Part shown: positions 1 through 10,660 of the stretch, piece after piece
Numbering within the stretch: the stretch's first letter is position 1
Layout of the letters: every line of letters begins with the position of its first letter
Assembly (NCBI GenBank): GCA_017381475.1
Contig: JAFOCD010000102.1
Coordinates: 1 to 51,312 of the forward strand
Direction of reading: 5' to 3'
DNA from: Bacteroidaceae bacterium
GTDB taxonomy: Bacteria > Bacteroidota > Bacteroidia > Bacteroidales > Bacteroidaceae
Length of the DNA stretch: 51,312 nt
The notes under the pieces: model-generated
The model's input: the letters and a program-made list of their open reading frames with translations, nothing else
Told to the model about the DNA's origin: nothing
Databases searched by the model: none
Translations under genes and position numbers: made by a program

Positions 1-29
1 CATCCTCAAAAGGGATTTCATCAAAGGAT

Positions 30-101
30 GGCCCATTCGTCTATCGGCTAGGACGCAAGATTTTCATTCTTGAAAGAGGGGTTCGATTCCCCTATGGGCT
101 A
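30..101 (+). tRNA. tRNA-Glu (anticodon UUC)
   Basis: A 72-nt cloverleaf can be drawn. The acceptor strands GGCCCAT and ATGGGCT pair with a terminal G-U. The anticodon arm is CAAGA-TTTTCAT-TCTTG with anticodon TTC, and the T-arm carries GGTTCGATTCC. CCA is not encoded. It lies only 29 nt before rpsT with no terminator between them, so the two are probably co-transcribed from a promoter left of the window. Confidence 0.95.
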
Positions 102-130
102 CAATTAAAACTAAAAACATTATTAAAGAG

Positions 131-385
131 ATGGCAAATCACAAATCATCACTTAAGAGAATCAGACAGACTGAGAAGAGAAATCTTCAGAACCGTTATT
201 TGGGCAAAAACATGCGTTCAGCTGTTCGCGGCTTGCGCGCTATCACTGACAAGAACGAGGCTTTGGCCAAGTTCCCAGAGGTACAGAAGATGCTTGACAG
301 AATGGCTAAGCGTGGTCTTATTCACAAGAACAAGGCAGCTAACCTCAAGTCAGGTCTTTGCGCTAAAATCGCAAAATTAGCCTAA
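131..385 (+). CDS. rpsT: 30S ribosomal protein bS20
   Basis: This 84-residue basic protein is the normal length for bS20, a primary 16S rRNA-binding protein of the small subunit. It starts [17 protein letters not shown], the typical N-terminus, and has the family's repeated Lys/Arg/Ala helices, including [12 protein letters not shown] near the C-terminus. The ATG at 131 is the only sensible start and has no Shine-Dalgarno sequence, as is usual in Bacteroidota. It follows tRNA-Glu and ends before a hairpin terminator. The rpsT-gyrB adjacency is familiar from Bacteroidales genomes. Confidence 0.97.
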   Translation: MANHKSSLKRIRQTEKRNLQNRYLGKNMRSAVRGLRAITDKNEALAKFPEVQKMLDRMAKRGLIHKNKAANLKSGLCAKIAKLA

Positions 386-414
386 TATTTTAACAAATAT
401 ATTTACCTTTAAGA

Positions 415-439
415 AGGCCGGATTTATTCCGGCCTCTTT
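415..439 (+). terminator. Intrinsic terminator after rpsT
   Basis: An 8-bp GC-rich stem AGGCCGGA/TCCGGCCT with a 5-nt loop is followed by CTTTGTCTTT. It would end the tRNA-Glu/rpsT transcript. Confidence 0.8.
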
Positions 440-551
440 GTCTTTACCCCTACTCTAACCACGCAAGGGTCCGTAGACAGAAACACAACAAAAGCCAATC
501 CCAAAAGGTTAAAAAAGAGCACAAAAAGGGGTAAATATTTAGCAAAAAGCG

Positions 552-2570
<2,019 letters not shown>

Positions 2571-2573
2571 AAC

Positions 2574-2608
2574 AAAAAACTATCGAACTTGAGTTCGATA
2601 GTTTTTTT
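2574..2608. terminator. Bidirectional terminator between gyrB and the nitroreductase gene
   Basis: A 15-bp stem (2574-2588 with 2593-2607) and TTGA loop, with an A-run on the left and a T-run on the right. It can therefore end gyrB on the plus strand and the convergent nitroreductase gene on the minus strand. Confidence 0.88.
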
Positions 2609-2626
2609 ATACATATACTTCAACAT

Positions 2627-3262
2627 TTACCTTATTATCAAATCCTCAACAACCACCTTCGGGACATAATGCACTCCATCCTTGCGGTAATAAGAATGGT
2701 CATCACCCTCCTTTATATCCACGAGTTTAATATCCTCTGCACTCTTTCCAATAGCAATCACAAGCACAGGCTTATATGGCAATTGCAATGATTCAACAAG
2801 TTTGTCTGCATCAAAATCCATAATGCACAAGCCATTCAAGCCCATTTCAACAGCCTGCAACAACATACTCTGAGCCGAGATACCCAAATCAATATAAGTG
2901 CTGTTGCGTGGTTCCATTGTTGAGCATACTACAATGAAGGCATTGGGTTCTGTTCCTTCAAGAGGGAGTTTCATTTCCCTCAGCCCCGCACCCATTCTAA
3001 TGAACGGCAACACCTTGTGAGCCTCATCGGACGTTACCGGTCTGAAACGCAGCACCTGACGATTACGCGCAGAAGCCAACTTGCAGTTCACACTCACAAT
3101 GCGGCGCAGCTGGTCAGCACGTACAATGTACAAAGCATCATACCCTCTTGTACTACGGTTCTTTACAAGAAGTGATGAAAACCAATCCTTTTTTACAGTT
3201 GACGAAGTTGTCGAATGGGAACGATACTGCTCCATTCGCTTTTCCAAATAGTTGTCGGCCAT
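2627..3262 (-). CDS. Nitroreductase family protein
   Basis: A 211-residue cytoplasmic protein of the FMN-dependent nitroreductase fold, which uses NAD(P)H to reduce nitro or quinone substrates. The N-terminus carries the NRSTRGYD region, where family members bind FMN phosphate. The middle has the conserved stretch around STYIDLGISAQSMLLQAVEMGL, and a C-terminal LVIAIGKSAEDIKLVDI segment follows the family pattern. The physiological substrate cannot be inferred. It is convergent with gyrB. Only about 20 nt separate its start from the terminator of the upstream tRNA-Cys, so transcription may depend on read-through from the tRNA. Confidence 0.85.
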   Translation of the reverse strand: MADNYLEKRMEQYRSHSTTSSTVKKDWFSSLLVKNRSTRGYDALYIVRADQLRRIVSVNCKLASARNRQVLRFRPVTSDEAHKVLPFIRMGAGLREMKLPLEGTEPNAFIVVCSTMEPRNSTYIDLGISAQSMLLQAVEMGLNGLCIMDFDADKLVESLQLPYKPVLVIAIGKSAEDIKLVDIKEGDDHSYYRKDGVHYVPKVVVEDLIIR

Positions 3263-3281
3263 AATCAGAAGTTATAAGAAT

Positions 3282-3311
3282 AAAAAAAAGAGTTCTTTAC
3301 AAGAACTCTTT
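3282..3311 (-). terminator. Intrinsic terminator of tRNA-Cys
   Basis: The 11-bp stem AAAGAGTTCTT/AAGAACTCTTT with a 3-nt loop is followed on the minus strand by a T-run (complement of the A-run at 3282-3286). It lies directly after the tRNA and just before the nitroreductase start. Confidence 0.85.
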
Positions 3312-3312
3312 G

Positions 3313-3384
3313 AGGTACCTGGCGGATTCGAACCGCCGTACATGGTTTTGCAGACCACTGACTAAGCCACTCATCCAAGGTACC
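3313..3384 (-). tRNA. tRNA-Cys (anticodon GCA)
   Basis: A 72-nt tRNA on the minus strand. Acceptor GGTACCT pairs fully with AGGTACC, and the discriminator is U73, the cysteine identity base. The anticodon loop CTGCAAA gives GCA, and the T-arm contains GGTTCGAATCC. CCA is not encoded. It has its own promoter and terminator. Confidence 0.95.
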
Positions 3385-3419
3385 GGATGCCTTATGCGAC
3401 TGACCGCGTTTAGCGATGA

Positions 3420-3450
3420 CAAAGGTAAGACATTTTTTGTGAAGAACAAA
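3420..3450 (-). promoter_or_regulatory. tRNA-Cys promoter
   Basis: On the minus strand TTTG (3450-3447) is followed after 19 bp by TACCTTTG (3427-3420). This is a full match to the Bacteroidota -33/-7 consensus, about 36 nt upstream of the tRNA. The same TACCTTTG box precedes tRNA-Asp. Confidence 0.82.
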
Positions 3451-3533
3451 CAAAGGAACCCATTTTTTATGACAAAACACCATTTTTAGACAATTATTTC
3501 ACTTAATTAACCTAATTATAAACTTTTATATCC

Positions 3534-3541
3534 TATCTTCG
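3534..3541 (+). promoter_or_regulatory. Probable tilS -7 element
   Basis: TATCTTCG lies 15 nt before the tilS ATG. It differs from TAnnTTTG by one base, and no clear TTTG is seen 20 bp upstream, so support is moderate. The same octamer precedes recR and engB. Confidence 0.5.
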
Positions 3542-3556
3542 CGACAAAATAGCATA

Positions 3557-4873
3557 ATGAGATACAAGGTTGAACGATTCATAAACGAGCACAGACTGCT
3601 GGAGCAAGGCGATAAAGTGCTTGTTGCAATCAGCGGTGGAGCCGACTCCGTCGCACTTCTTATTGTGCTACATGGGCTTGGATATAATTGCAATGCCATT
3701 CATTGCAACTTTCATCTCCGTGGCGAGGAAAGCAACTGCGACGAACAGTTCACCAAGGATTTGTGCGAACGCCTTGGCATTATGCTCCACACCGTGCACT
3801 TTGACACTAAAGCATATGCACAGGAAAAAGGTATATCAATAGAGATGGCGGCACGAGAACAGCGCTATGCCGCTTTCGAGGAGCACAGGGGCACAATAGG
3901 CGCAAAGGTCATTGCTGTTGCGCACCATCGTGACGATTCGGCCGAGACAATTCTCCTGAACCTCACCCGTGGCACGGGAATAAAGGGGCTGCGCGGAATC
4001 CAGCCAAGAAACGGATGCATTATCCGCCCACTGCTGTGCGTAGGGCGCGATGAGATTACAGAATACCTTGAGTGGAGAGGTGAGAAGTATGTCACCGACA
4101 GCACCAACCTCACAAGCGACTACACACGCAACAAGATAAGGCTTGAGATTATCCCCAAACTTGCCGAAATAAACCCGTCTATACTCGCCACTCTTGCAGC
4201 TACGGCACAACGCATCAGTGATGCCGAAAAGATATATAGCCACGCTATCAAGGAGACTGTGGAGCGTGTCAAGCATGGAGATGTCATAAGCATTGAAAGA
4301 CTTGAACAAGAGATTGCACCGGCAACTGTATTGCATGAGATTCTTTCACCAATGGGATTCAACAGTGCACAAATAGAAGATATTGCGGCGAGCATGAGCT
4401 GTGATGGTTCAAGACAGTTCCACTCTACAGAGTGGAGCGTCATCAAGAACCGCGCCGAACTATTGATTCTCCCCAAGAGAAACCTTAAGCAGGAGGAGAG
4501 ACTGTTACCCCACGAGGGCACAATTATGACCACACAAGGCAATTTGACAATCACACATACCACATTCAACGGAGAAATCCCCAAAGAGCGCAATGTCGCA
4601 TGTCTCGATGCCGACAAGATACTGTTGCCGCTCATATTGAGAAACACACGTAACGGTGAGCGCTTCGCCCCATTCGGAATGCGTGGAACAAAACTCATAA
4701 GTGATTACCTTACCGACCGCAAGAAGAGCATTGTTGAAAAACAGGCTCAGTTGGTAGTTACAGATGCACGAGGAAATATCGTATGGCTAGTAAACGAACG
4801 CCCTGCTGCACTGTGCTGCATCAGCGAAAAGACGAAGAATATCATTCGGCTCGAATGGGAGAAAATGGATTAA
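3557..4873 (+). CDS. tilS: tRNA(Ile)-lysidine synthase
   Basis: TilS attaches lysine to C34 of the CAU-anticodon tRNA-Ile, so that it reads AUA instead of AUG, using ATP. The 438-residue protein begins with the N-type PP-loop ATPase domain. The P-loop is ISGGADSVALL (about residues 25-35), and the conserved HCNFHLRGEES and AVAHHRDDSAET stretches follow. The middle and C-terminal domains (substrate-binding region and the TilS C-terminal domain around RNTRNGERFAPFGMRGTK) are present, so the gene is full length. The ATG at 3557 gives the normal start. Its stop overlaps the convergent Sel1-repeat gene by 4 nt, so no terminator lies between them. Confidence 0.95.
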   Translation: MRYKVERFINEHRLLEQGDKVLVAISGGADSVALLIVLHGLGYNCNAIHCNFHLRGEESNCDEQFTKDLCERLGIMLHTVHFDTKAYAQEKGISIEMAAREQRYAAFEEHRGTIGAKVIAVAHHRDDSAETILLNLTRGTGIKGLRGIQPRNGCIIRPLLCVGRDEITEYLEWRGEKYVTDSTNLTSDYTRNKIRLEIIPKLAEINPSILATLAATAQRISDAEKIYSHAIKETVERVKHGDVISIERLEQEIAPATVLHEILSPMGFNSAQIEDIAASMSCDGSRQFHSTEWSVIKNRAELLILPKRNLKQEERLLPHEGTIMTTQGNLTITHTTFNGEIPKERNVACLDADKILLPLILRNTRNGERFAPFGMRGTKLISDYLTDRKKSIVEKQAQLVVTDARGNIVWLVNERPAALCCISEKTKNIIRLEWEKMD

Positions 4874-6528
4874 TTCTTTAAATCCTTCAATGTAGCAACA
4901 GCATCCTCAAAATCCTGTTCTGCCGACAATTTCCATAGTTCTATAGCTTTTTCCCGGTCCTTGGCAACTCCTTGGCCATAGTAATAACAGATACCAAGAT
5001 CGTATTGTGCTGCAGGGTGTCCCTGCTTCACAGCCTTGTTATACCACATGACAGCCTCCTCATAGCTCTGCATTACCCCCATTCCCTTGTAGAACAAAGT
5101 TCCAAGTAGATATTCTGCATCTGCATTTTCATGCTCCGCGGCTTTTATATACCAGCGGGCTGCAGCAAGGTAATCCTGCTCTACGCCATGTCCAAGATAG
5201 TAACATTGGGCAACATTATACGAAGCGTCAGCATCACCGGCATCAGCACCCATTTTGTACCATTGAAAGGCCTCCTCATAGTTCACATCGCCTAGAAGTC
5301 CTGTATAATAGTAATTTCCGACCTTGTTATATGCCGGCACATAGCCTAGTTCCGCAGCCTGACAATACCAAGAGAAATTCGTCACAATGCTTAGGTCTTC
5401 ATCATCATAGACCGAGTATTCGGCAAGACAGTACATAGCCTCGGCACTTCCAAGCTCTGCAGCTTTTTCATACAGTCTCATGGCCTTCTTATAGTCATAG
5501 GCAGCACCATCAGCCCAATAGTAGCAACCAGCAAGCTGGCATGTTGCATCGGCATCACCTTTTCGAGCAGCCTTCGCATACCATTTAGCAGCCTCATAGT
5601 GATCCTCTTTCACGCCATTACCCGTATAATAACAGCATGCAATCATATACTGGGCATCTACATGTCCCAGGAGTGCCGCCGTCTTGTACCACTTTGCAGC
5701 CTGAACAGAATCCTTGGCGACACCGGTTCCATTGCCATAATTCTCGGCAAGACTGTATTGTGCGTTCACATGACCCTGATTGGCAGCCTTCAGCAACCAT
5801 TCAGCAGCCTTACTCTCATCAAGAGTCACACCCTCTCCATGGGCATAGCACATTGCAAGGTTATACTGAGCCTCCTTCAATCCTCGCTCGGCAGCCTTTG
5901 CATACCAATAAACAGCCTCGTCGCAACACTCGGGAACACCTATACCAAAATAGAAACAATCTCCTAACTCATTCCAGGCAATGGAATAACCCTTTTCGGC
6001 AGCACGATAAAGACATTCGAAAGCCTTCGTACTATCAACCTCAACACCCTCGCCGATTTTGTAGAAAAGTCCCAGATTGGTAAGCGCCATGACATTTCCC
6101 TGCTCCGCAGCAAGCATATACCACCTTACAGCTTCGTCAACATCCTGCCGTACACCATACCCATTATAATAACAATTACCGATATTGCACTGCGCAACAT
6201 CATGTTCCTGCGCTGCCGCCCTACGGAACCACTTCAACGCCTTCTTATAATCCTGTTTCACGCCTTTGCCTGAATAGTAACATGCACCCAAATTGCATTG
6301 TGCCATGGCTTCACCGTCATTCGACGCAGACTTCCAAAACTTAAATGCCACATTATAATTACCGGCTTTATAAGCATCAAGGCCTTTCAGATAGTTCTCA
6401 CTGCGCAGTGTATCCTTAAGCTGCTGCAAAGTAGCACTATCATTAGAATGCAATGCCAAAGCATGGCTTGCTGCAAACAGCACAAACCATGTGACCAAAA
6501 GCAAAATCCGAGTACAGAATCTATTCAT
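4870..6528 (-). CDS. Secreted Sel1-like repeat protein (13 repeats)
   Basis: A 552-residue protein with an N-terminal signal peptide (charged start, then LLLVTWFVLFAASHALA). It is followed by about 13 tandem Sel1-type TPR units of roughly 36 residues, each with a core like AQCNLGACYYSGKGV and AAKWYAKAA. One unit (AMYCLAEYSVYDDED) is degenerate. Sel1 solenoids are protein-protein interaction scaffolds with no catalytic function of their own. The predicted location is the periplasm, or outside if exported. It sits 16 nt after the protease-like TPR gene on the same strand, suggesting co-expression and perhaps partnership. The specific partner is unknown. Confidence 0.88.
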   Translation of the reverse strand: MNRFCTRILLLVTWFVLFAASHALALHSNDSATLQQLKDTLRSENYLKGLDAYKAGNYNVAFKFWKSASNDGEAMAQCNLGACYYSGKGVKQDYKKALKWFRRAAAQEHDVAQCNIGNCYYNGYGVRQDVDEAVRWYMLAAEQGNVMALTNLGLFYKIGEGVEVDSTKAFECLYRAAEKGYSIAWNELGDCFYFGIGVPECCDEAVYWYAKAAERGLKEAQYNLAMCYAHGEGVTLDESKAAEWLLKAANQGHVNAQYSLAENYGNGTGVAKDSVQAAKWYKTAALLGHVDAQYMIACCYYTGNGVKEDHYEAAKWYAKAARKGDADATCQLAGCYYWADGAAYDYKKAMRLYEKAAELGSAEAMYCLAEYSVYDDEDLSIVTNFSWYCQAAELGYVPAYNKVGNYYYTGLLGDVNYEEAFQWYKMGADAGDADASYNVAQCYYLGHGVEQDYLAAARWYIKAAEHENADAEYLLGTLFYKGMGVMQSYEEAVMWYNKAVKQGHPAAQYDLGICYYYGQGVAKDREKAIELWKLSAEQDFEDAVATLKDLKN

Positions 6529-6544
6529 ATCCTTCAGCTATTTT

Positions 6545-8227
6545 TCAATTACCAAGTTGCTCCAACACTGCCCCGGCACTAGAGTGCCCAAGCTGCAAAG
6601 CCTTCTCAAGACAAGGACGAGCCAAAGAGTCCTCACCTTTCTGCATATACAGGCGACCAAGCAAATAATGTATATCGGGTATATCAGGAGCAAGCGCTTT
6701 GGCTTCATCCAAAACCCTTATGCCTTCATCGGACAATTTTACCCGATAGCACAACAGACCTTTTTCAACATAATATGCTATGTTCGTAGGAGCAAGATCT
6801 ATTGCAATATCTATGTCATTTAAAGCTTGCTGGTACATTTTTGCACTTAATTCTGCCTGTTCGCGCATATAATAGAATTCTGCACCGAGAGTTCCAGCCA
6901 TCAATTCCTCATACTTGTTGTAATCAAATACAGCATTACGGAACTTCTCTGCAGCAACATAAACAAGTGCACGGGTTAGAATATATGGCGCTGCAGACTT
7001 TGCTGCGGCTGCATCAAAACAGTTCACTGCACTATCAAGCATTGCCACGGACTTTTCATAGTTACCAACTTGCTTGTAGCACATTGATGCATTAGCAAAG
7101 ATCTCGGGATTATGCATATCTGTTGTTGCAAGTGCCTCGTAACATTCTGCAGCTTCGTCAAAGCAGCCGTGAGCATAAAGCGCATCAGCCTTGCCATTGA
7201 GATACAGCAGCTGATTATCAATTGCTATTGCCTTGTCAAACTCTGCCATAACATTGGCAAACGAAAGCATAGGATGAGAGACTGAATCGCCCGCCAAAAG
7301 AATTGTATTCATGTTCTTCGCCTTACCGAAATGTACATCGGCGGCATCTTTGCTAAGTTTAAGAGCTTTTTCCCAAGACAGTTCTGCGGCGTTCAAGTCA
7401 CGGAGTACCACAGCCTCGTATTCGGCACGCGAGACATAGCCCTCGTAGCTGTCGGGATAGGCTGTGATAAAATCATCAATTACGTTCCTGTATGATGCAC
7501 TGTCGCCCACAAGTGCCAGCATATACAGGCAAGACAATGCTTTTTCCTTGTCATTGGGCAATGCAGTTCGAATTCCCATTGAGGAATAATATCCCTTGCC
7601 AAAGGTTGCCGTAGACGCTTCAAGCATGGCCGAGACCGAGGCTCCAACAGCATAACTGTTTATTGTGTCACCTGAAGCGGCCTCCTGCATCAACGCAACC
7701 AGTTCTCCCTTTGCATTTACGACCGGCAAAGAAAGGAAACGGGATTCCATTGGTTTCTTCAAGGTGTAGTAGACACAGGAGTATACAGAGTCGACTCTTT
7801 CTGCAGCAGTCTGCTCCACAAAACCACTCTTACCTACGCCATAGCCAAGCATAAACAGTGTCTCGCCATCGGCCACAGGAAGCGATGAAGCAACAAGCGG
7901 TTTTATCTTCTTGTCGGCATTCACCCTGATTCTTATACAGTCGAATACTTCATTTACACCAACAATATATTTCACCGGACGTACCACACCCTTGCTGTCA
8001 ATGACAACAGCGCTGTCGGCACCGACGAAAAGCGAGTGCGATGAGAGAAGATCACCATTCTCACCTGCAAACACCGCCACTCCGTTATGCAACATAACAC
8101 CCTGATTGTAGGTTATGACGCTTACAACAGAAGCACGCGCCTTCTCTACAGCCTTGGGCAATTTATCGGCAAAAGCATATATTGCCGACATGCACATTAC
8201 AAGGAACAAAAATCCCTTTCTTCTCAT
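6545..8227 (-). CDS. Secreted trypsin-fold (degenerate) plus TPR protein
   Basis: A 560-residue protein from the ATG at 8227. The frame extends to a TTG at 8236, but 8227 gives a clean signal peptide (RRKGFLFLVMCMSAIYAFA). Residues about 25-200 resemble the DegP/trypsin-like fold: LLSSHSLF supplies a His (about H64), FDCIRIRV an Asp (about D96), and SLPVVNAKGELVALM matches the strand after the catalytic serine. The GNSGG motif is replaced by RFLSL, so the serine position looks lost. Residues about 225-555 form several TPR units (for example NPEIFANASMCYKQVGNYEKS). It follows rlmB by 5 nt. A scaffold or regulatory pseudo-protease is more likely than an active enzyme. Confidence 0.75.
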   Translation of the reverse strand: MRRKGFLFLVMCMSAIYAFADKLPKAVEKARASVVSVITYNQGVMLHNGVAVFAGENGDLLSSHSLFVGADSAVVIDSKGVVRPVKYIVGVNEVFDCIRIRVNADKKIKPLVASSLPVADGETLFMLGYGVGKSGFVEQTAAERVDSVYSCVYYTLKKPMESRFLSLPVVNAKGELVALMQEAASGDTINSYAVGASVSAMLEASTATFGKGYYSSMGIRTALPNDKEKALSCLYMLALVGDSASYRNVIDDFITAYPDSYEGYVSRAEYEAVVLRDLNAAELSWEKALKLSKDAADVHFGKAKNMNTILLAGDSVSHPMLSFANVMAEFDKAIAIDNQLLYLNGKADALYAHGCFDEAAECYEALATTDMHNPEIFANASMCYKQVGNYEKSVAMLDSAVNCFDAAAAKSAAPYILTRALVYVAAEKFRNAVFDYNKYEELMAGTLGAEFYYMREQAELSAKMYQQALNDIDIAIDLAPTNIAYYVEKGLLCYRVKLSDEGIRVLDEAKALAPDIPDIHYLLGRLYMQKGEDSLARPCLEKALQLGHSSAGAVLEQLGN

Positions 8228-8232
8228 GACAA

Positions 8233-8979
8233 TCAATCGTTCAAATGACGCTGACGGACAGCCTCGTAAAGGATAACACCCGTTGCAACCGACACATTGA
8301 GTGATTCAATGTTACCATACTGCGGAATTGCAACCCAGTCATCGCACAACGCGAGATGTTCCTGTGGAATACCCTTATCCTCGGCACCCATCACCACGCA
8401 GACCGGCTCGTTGAAATCGGCCTGTGTATAGCTGATCTTACCCTTTTCTGTAGCACATACAATGCGTATGCCCGATGCCTTGAGATACTTAAGTGTCTCG
8501 GTGATGTTCTTCTCACGGCACACCGGCAACACATGCAATGCTCCGGCCGATGTCTTTACCGCATCGGCATTCACGGTAACACTGTTATGAGAAGGGATTA
8601 TGATGGCATCCACTCCGGCACAGTCGCATGTACGGGCAATGGAACCGAAATTACGAACATCGGTTATACCGTCGAGCAGCACAAGGAATGGCACCTTTCC
8701 CTCCTCGTAGAGAGTGGGGACAAGTGTATCCACACTTGCATACTCCACTGCAGATATGTAAGCAATCACGCCCTGGTGGTTCTTGCGTGTAATGCGGTTA
8801 AGTTTCTCTACCGGCACACGCACAACAGGTATAGTACGTCCCTTAAGGGCAGCAAACAGTTCACGCGACAACTCGCTCTGCAAGTCGCGCTTTACAAGAA
8901 TCTTATCAACCTCCTTACCGGCCTCAATAGCCTCCAAAACGGCGCGTACGCCGAATATCATTTCATTTGTATTTACCAT
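8233..8979 (-). CDS. rlmB: 23S rRNA (guanosine-2'-O-)methyltransferase RlmB / TrmH family
   Basis: A 248-residue SPOUT-class methyltransferase. The N-terminal substrate-binding region (MIFGVRAVLEAI, residues 7-18) is followed by the knotted SAM-binding domain with its three motifs: NFGSIARTCDCAGVDAI, the VMGAEDKGI loop, and ESLNVSVATGVILYE. Family members 2'-O-methylate G2251 of 23S rRNA or related sites. Exact substrate assignment among RlmB, TrmH and close paralogues rests on the N-terminal domain and is less sure. It starts 12 nt after recN and belongs to the leftward dnaN-recN cluster. Confidence 0.9.
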   Translation of the reverse strand: MVNTNEMIFGVRAVLEAIEAGKEVDKILVKRDLQSELSRELFAALKGRTIPVVRVPVEKLNRITRKNHQGVIAYISAVEYASVDTLVPTLYEEGKVPFLVLLDGITDVRNFGSIARTCDCAGVDAIIIPSHNSVTVNADAVKTSAGALHVLPVCREKNITETLKYLKASGIRIVCATEKGKISYTQADFNEPVCVVMGAEDKGIPQEHLALCDDWVAIPQYGNIESLNVSVATGVILYEAVRQRHLND

Positions 8980-8991
8980 GATAATCTTTAA

Positions 8992-10653
8992 TTATGATTG
9001 TGACAACAGAAGGTTCGCTGCGCTTATGGCTGCATCGGTGAGCACCTCACCGCTCATCATCTGCGCAATCTCTCGCACTCTCTCCTGCTGTTCAAGTTCT
9101 ACTATATCTGTTACTGTTCCATTTACAGTCTCCTCCTTGTGCACCTTGTAATGGCGAGAGCCCAGGGCTGCCACCTGCGGCAAGTGTGTAATACTGAGCA
9201 CCTGACGGTTGGCGCAGCCCATCTGCTGCATCATGCGGCCCATGCGCTCGGCAAGCACGCCCGACACTCCTGTATCTACCTCGTCGAAAATGAGCGTAGG
9301 TTGGCTACAACCAGATGCGACAAGTGACTTGAGTGCAAGCATCACACGTGCCATCTCACCACCCGATGCGACATCGCACAACGGTTGTGGCGCACTGCTA
9401 CTGTTTGCCGAGAAGAGAAATGTTATTACATCGCATCCTAGCGGAGTAAAGCTGTCTGTTGCGGCAAAATCGACCTCGAAACGAATCATAGGCATACCCA
9501 GATTTACCAAAAGGCCAACAATCTGCTGTTGCAACTGCACGGCACTCGCCTTACGTGTATCAGTAATTTCACCTGCAAGAGCGCTAAGTTCCTTGCCAAT
9601 CACTCCAATGCGACGTTCAAGGTCAAGTATATCGTCATCACCGCACACTATCTTGTCAAGGCGCGATGCAAAATCGGCAGTCAGAGCCTGCAACTCACCG
9701 ACATTCTCAACACGGTGCTTCTTCAACAGGCCATATATCAGCGCCAGACGACGCTCTACAAATTCAAGACGTTCTGGCGAATACTGCACACGCTCGGCAC
9801 GCTGGGCAATCTCGCTGCAGCAATCCTTGAGTTCAATGTAGCAGTTCTCGAGACGGTCGGAGAGTTCACCGGCTGCACCATAATGCGCCGATATGCGCGA
9901 AAGTGCGGTTGCAGACTCGCGCAATGCCTGCAGCAAGTTATTCTCGTCGCCGTCAATCCCGGCACAGGCTCCATACAAGGCCGCCTGTATCTCCTCGGCA
10001 TGTGACAGTTCCTGTACCTCCTCTTCAAGCGACTCAAGCTCGCCGTCTGTTATTGCAGCCGACTCCAGTTCCTCCAATTGGAAGCGCAGCCAGTCCTCAT
10101 CGCGGCGGCTGTTCTCAAGCACCTCCCTAAGTTTCTTCAGTTCACTATTGAGCGACAGATATACATCGTACTGTTTCTTGTAATTATCGAGCTGTGCGCT
10201 GTTACCCGAGAGGATGTCGAGCACACGCATCTGATAATTCCTGTCGCCAAGCAACAGGTTCTGGTGCTGCGAGTGTATATCCACAAGACGCGCTCCAAGC
10301 TCCTTAAGCTGTGCCACCGACACCGGAGTGTCATTGACAAACGCCCTGCTACGGCCCGAGACAGCCACCTCACGGCGCACAATGCACTCGCTGTCATAGT
10401 CAAGGTCATTCTCCTCGAACCAGCCTTGCATAGCGAAGTCCGAAATGTCGAAACAGCCCTCTATCACGCAACGGTCAGCACCATCGCGTATAGCCTTTGC
10501 ATCGGAACGCTGTCCCAACAGCATGGAAATCGCACCAAGAAAGACCGACTTGCCATGACCGGTCTCACCCGTAATTACAGAAAAGCCTGCAGAGAAATCG
10601 ACCTCCACATGCTCTATCAGTGCAAAATTTCGTATTGATATATGTTTTAGCAT
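8992..10653 (-). CDS. recN: DNA repair protein RecN
   Basis: RecN is an SMC-like ATPase that tethers broken DNA ends during double-strand break repair. The 553-residue protein is family-typical. Walker A is GETGHGKS near residue 30 (the usual GETGAGKS with H for A), a long central coiled coil follows (for example LESLEEEVQELSHAEEIQ), and the C-terminal half carries the ABC signature region (DVASGGEMARVMLAL) and Walker B LIFDEVDTGVSG. The ATG at 10653 lies 7 nt after the coaBC-porD stop, and rlmB follows after 12 nt. The order dnaN, exonuclease, coaBC, porD, recN, rlmB is conserved synteny in Bacteroidales as I recall it. Confidence 0.95.
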   Translation of the reverse strand: MLKHISIRNFALIEHVEVDFSAGFSVITGETGHGKSVFLGAISMLLGQRSDAKAIRDGADRCVIEGCFDISDFAMQGWFEENDLDYDSECIVRREVAVSGRSRAFVNDTPVSVAQLKELGARLVDIHSQHQNLLLGDRNYQMRVLDILSGNSAQLDNYKKQYDVYLSLNSELKKLREVLENSRRDEDWLRFQLEELESAAITDGELESLEEEVQELSHAEEIQAALYGACAGIDGDENNLLQALRESATALSRISAHYGAAGELSDRLENCYIELKDCCSEIAQRAERVQYSPERLEFVERRLALIYGLLKKHRVENVGELQALTADFASRLDKIVCGDDDILDLERRIGVIGKELSALAGEITDTRKASAVQLQQQIVGLLVNLGMPMIRFEVDFAATDSFTPLGCDVITFLFSANSSSAPQPLCDVASGGEMARVMLALKSLVASGCSQPTLIFDEVDTGVSGVLAERMGRMMQQMGCANRQVLSITHLPQVAALGSRHYKVHKEETVNGTVTDIVELEQQERVREIAQMMSGEVLTDAAISAANLLLSQS

Positions 10654-10660
10654 TATGCTA

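Noticed and set aside
443..535. 9-bp inverted repeat TTTACCCCT...AGGGGTAAA between rpsT and gyrB
   Set aside because: The arms are 75 bp apart, no other support for structure or a regulator site; likely chance.
5599..6083. Open frames opposite the Sel1-repeat gene
   Set aside because: They are shadows of the repeat unit in other frames, with no start context or motif.
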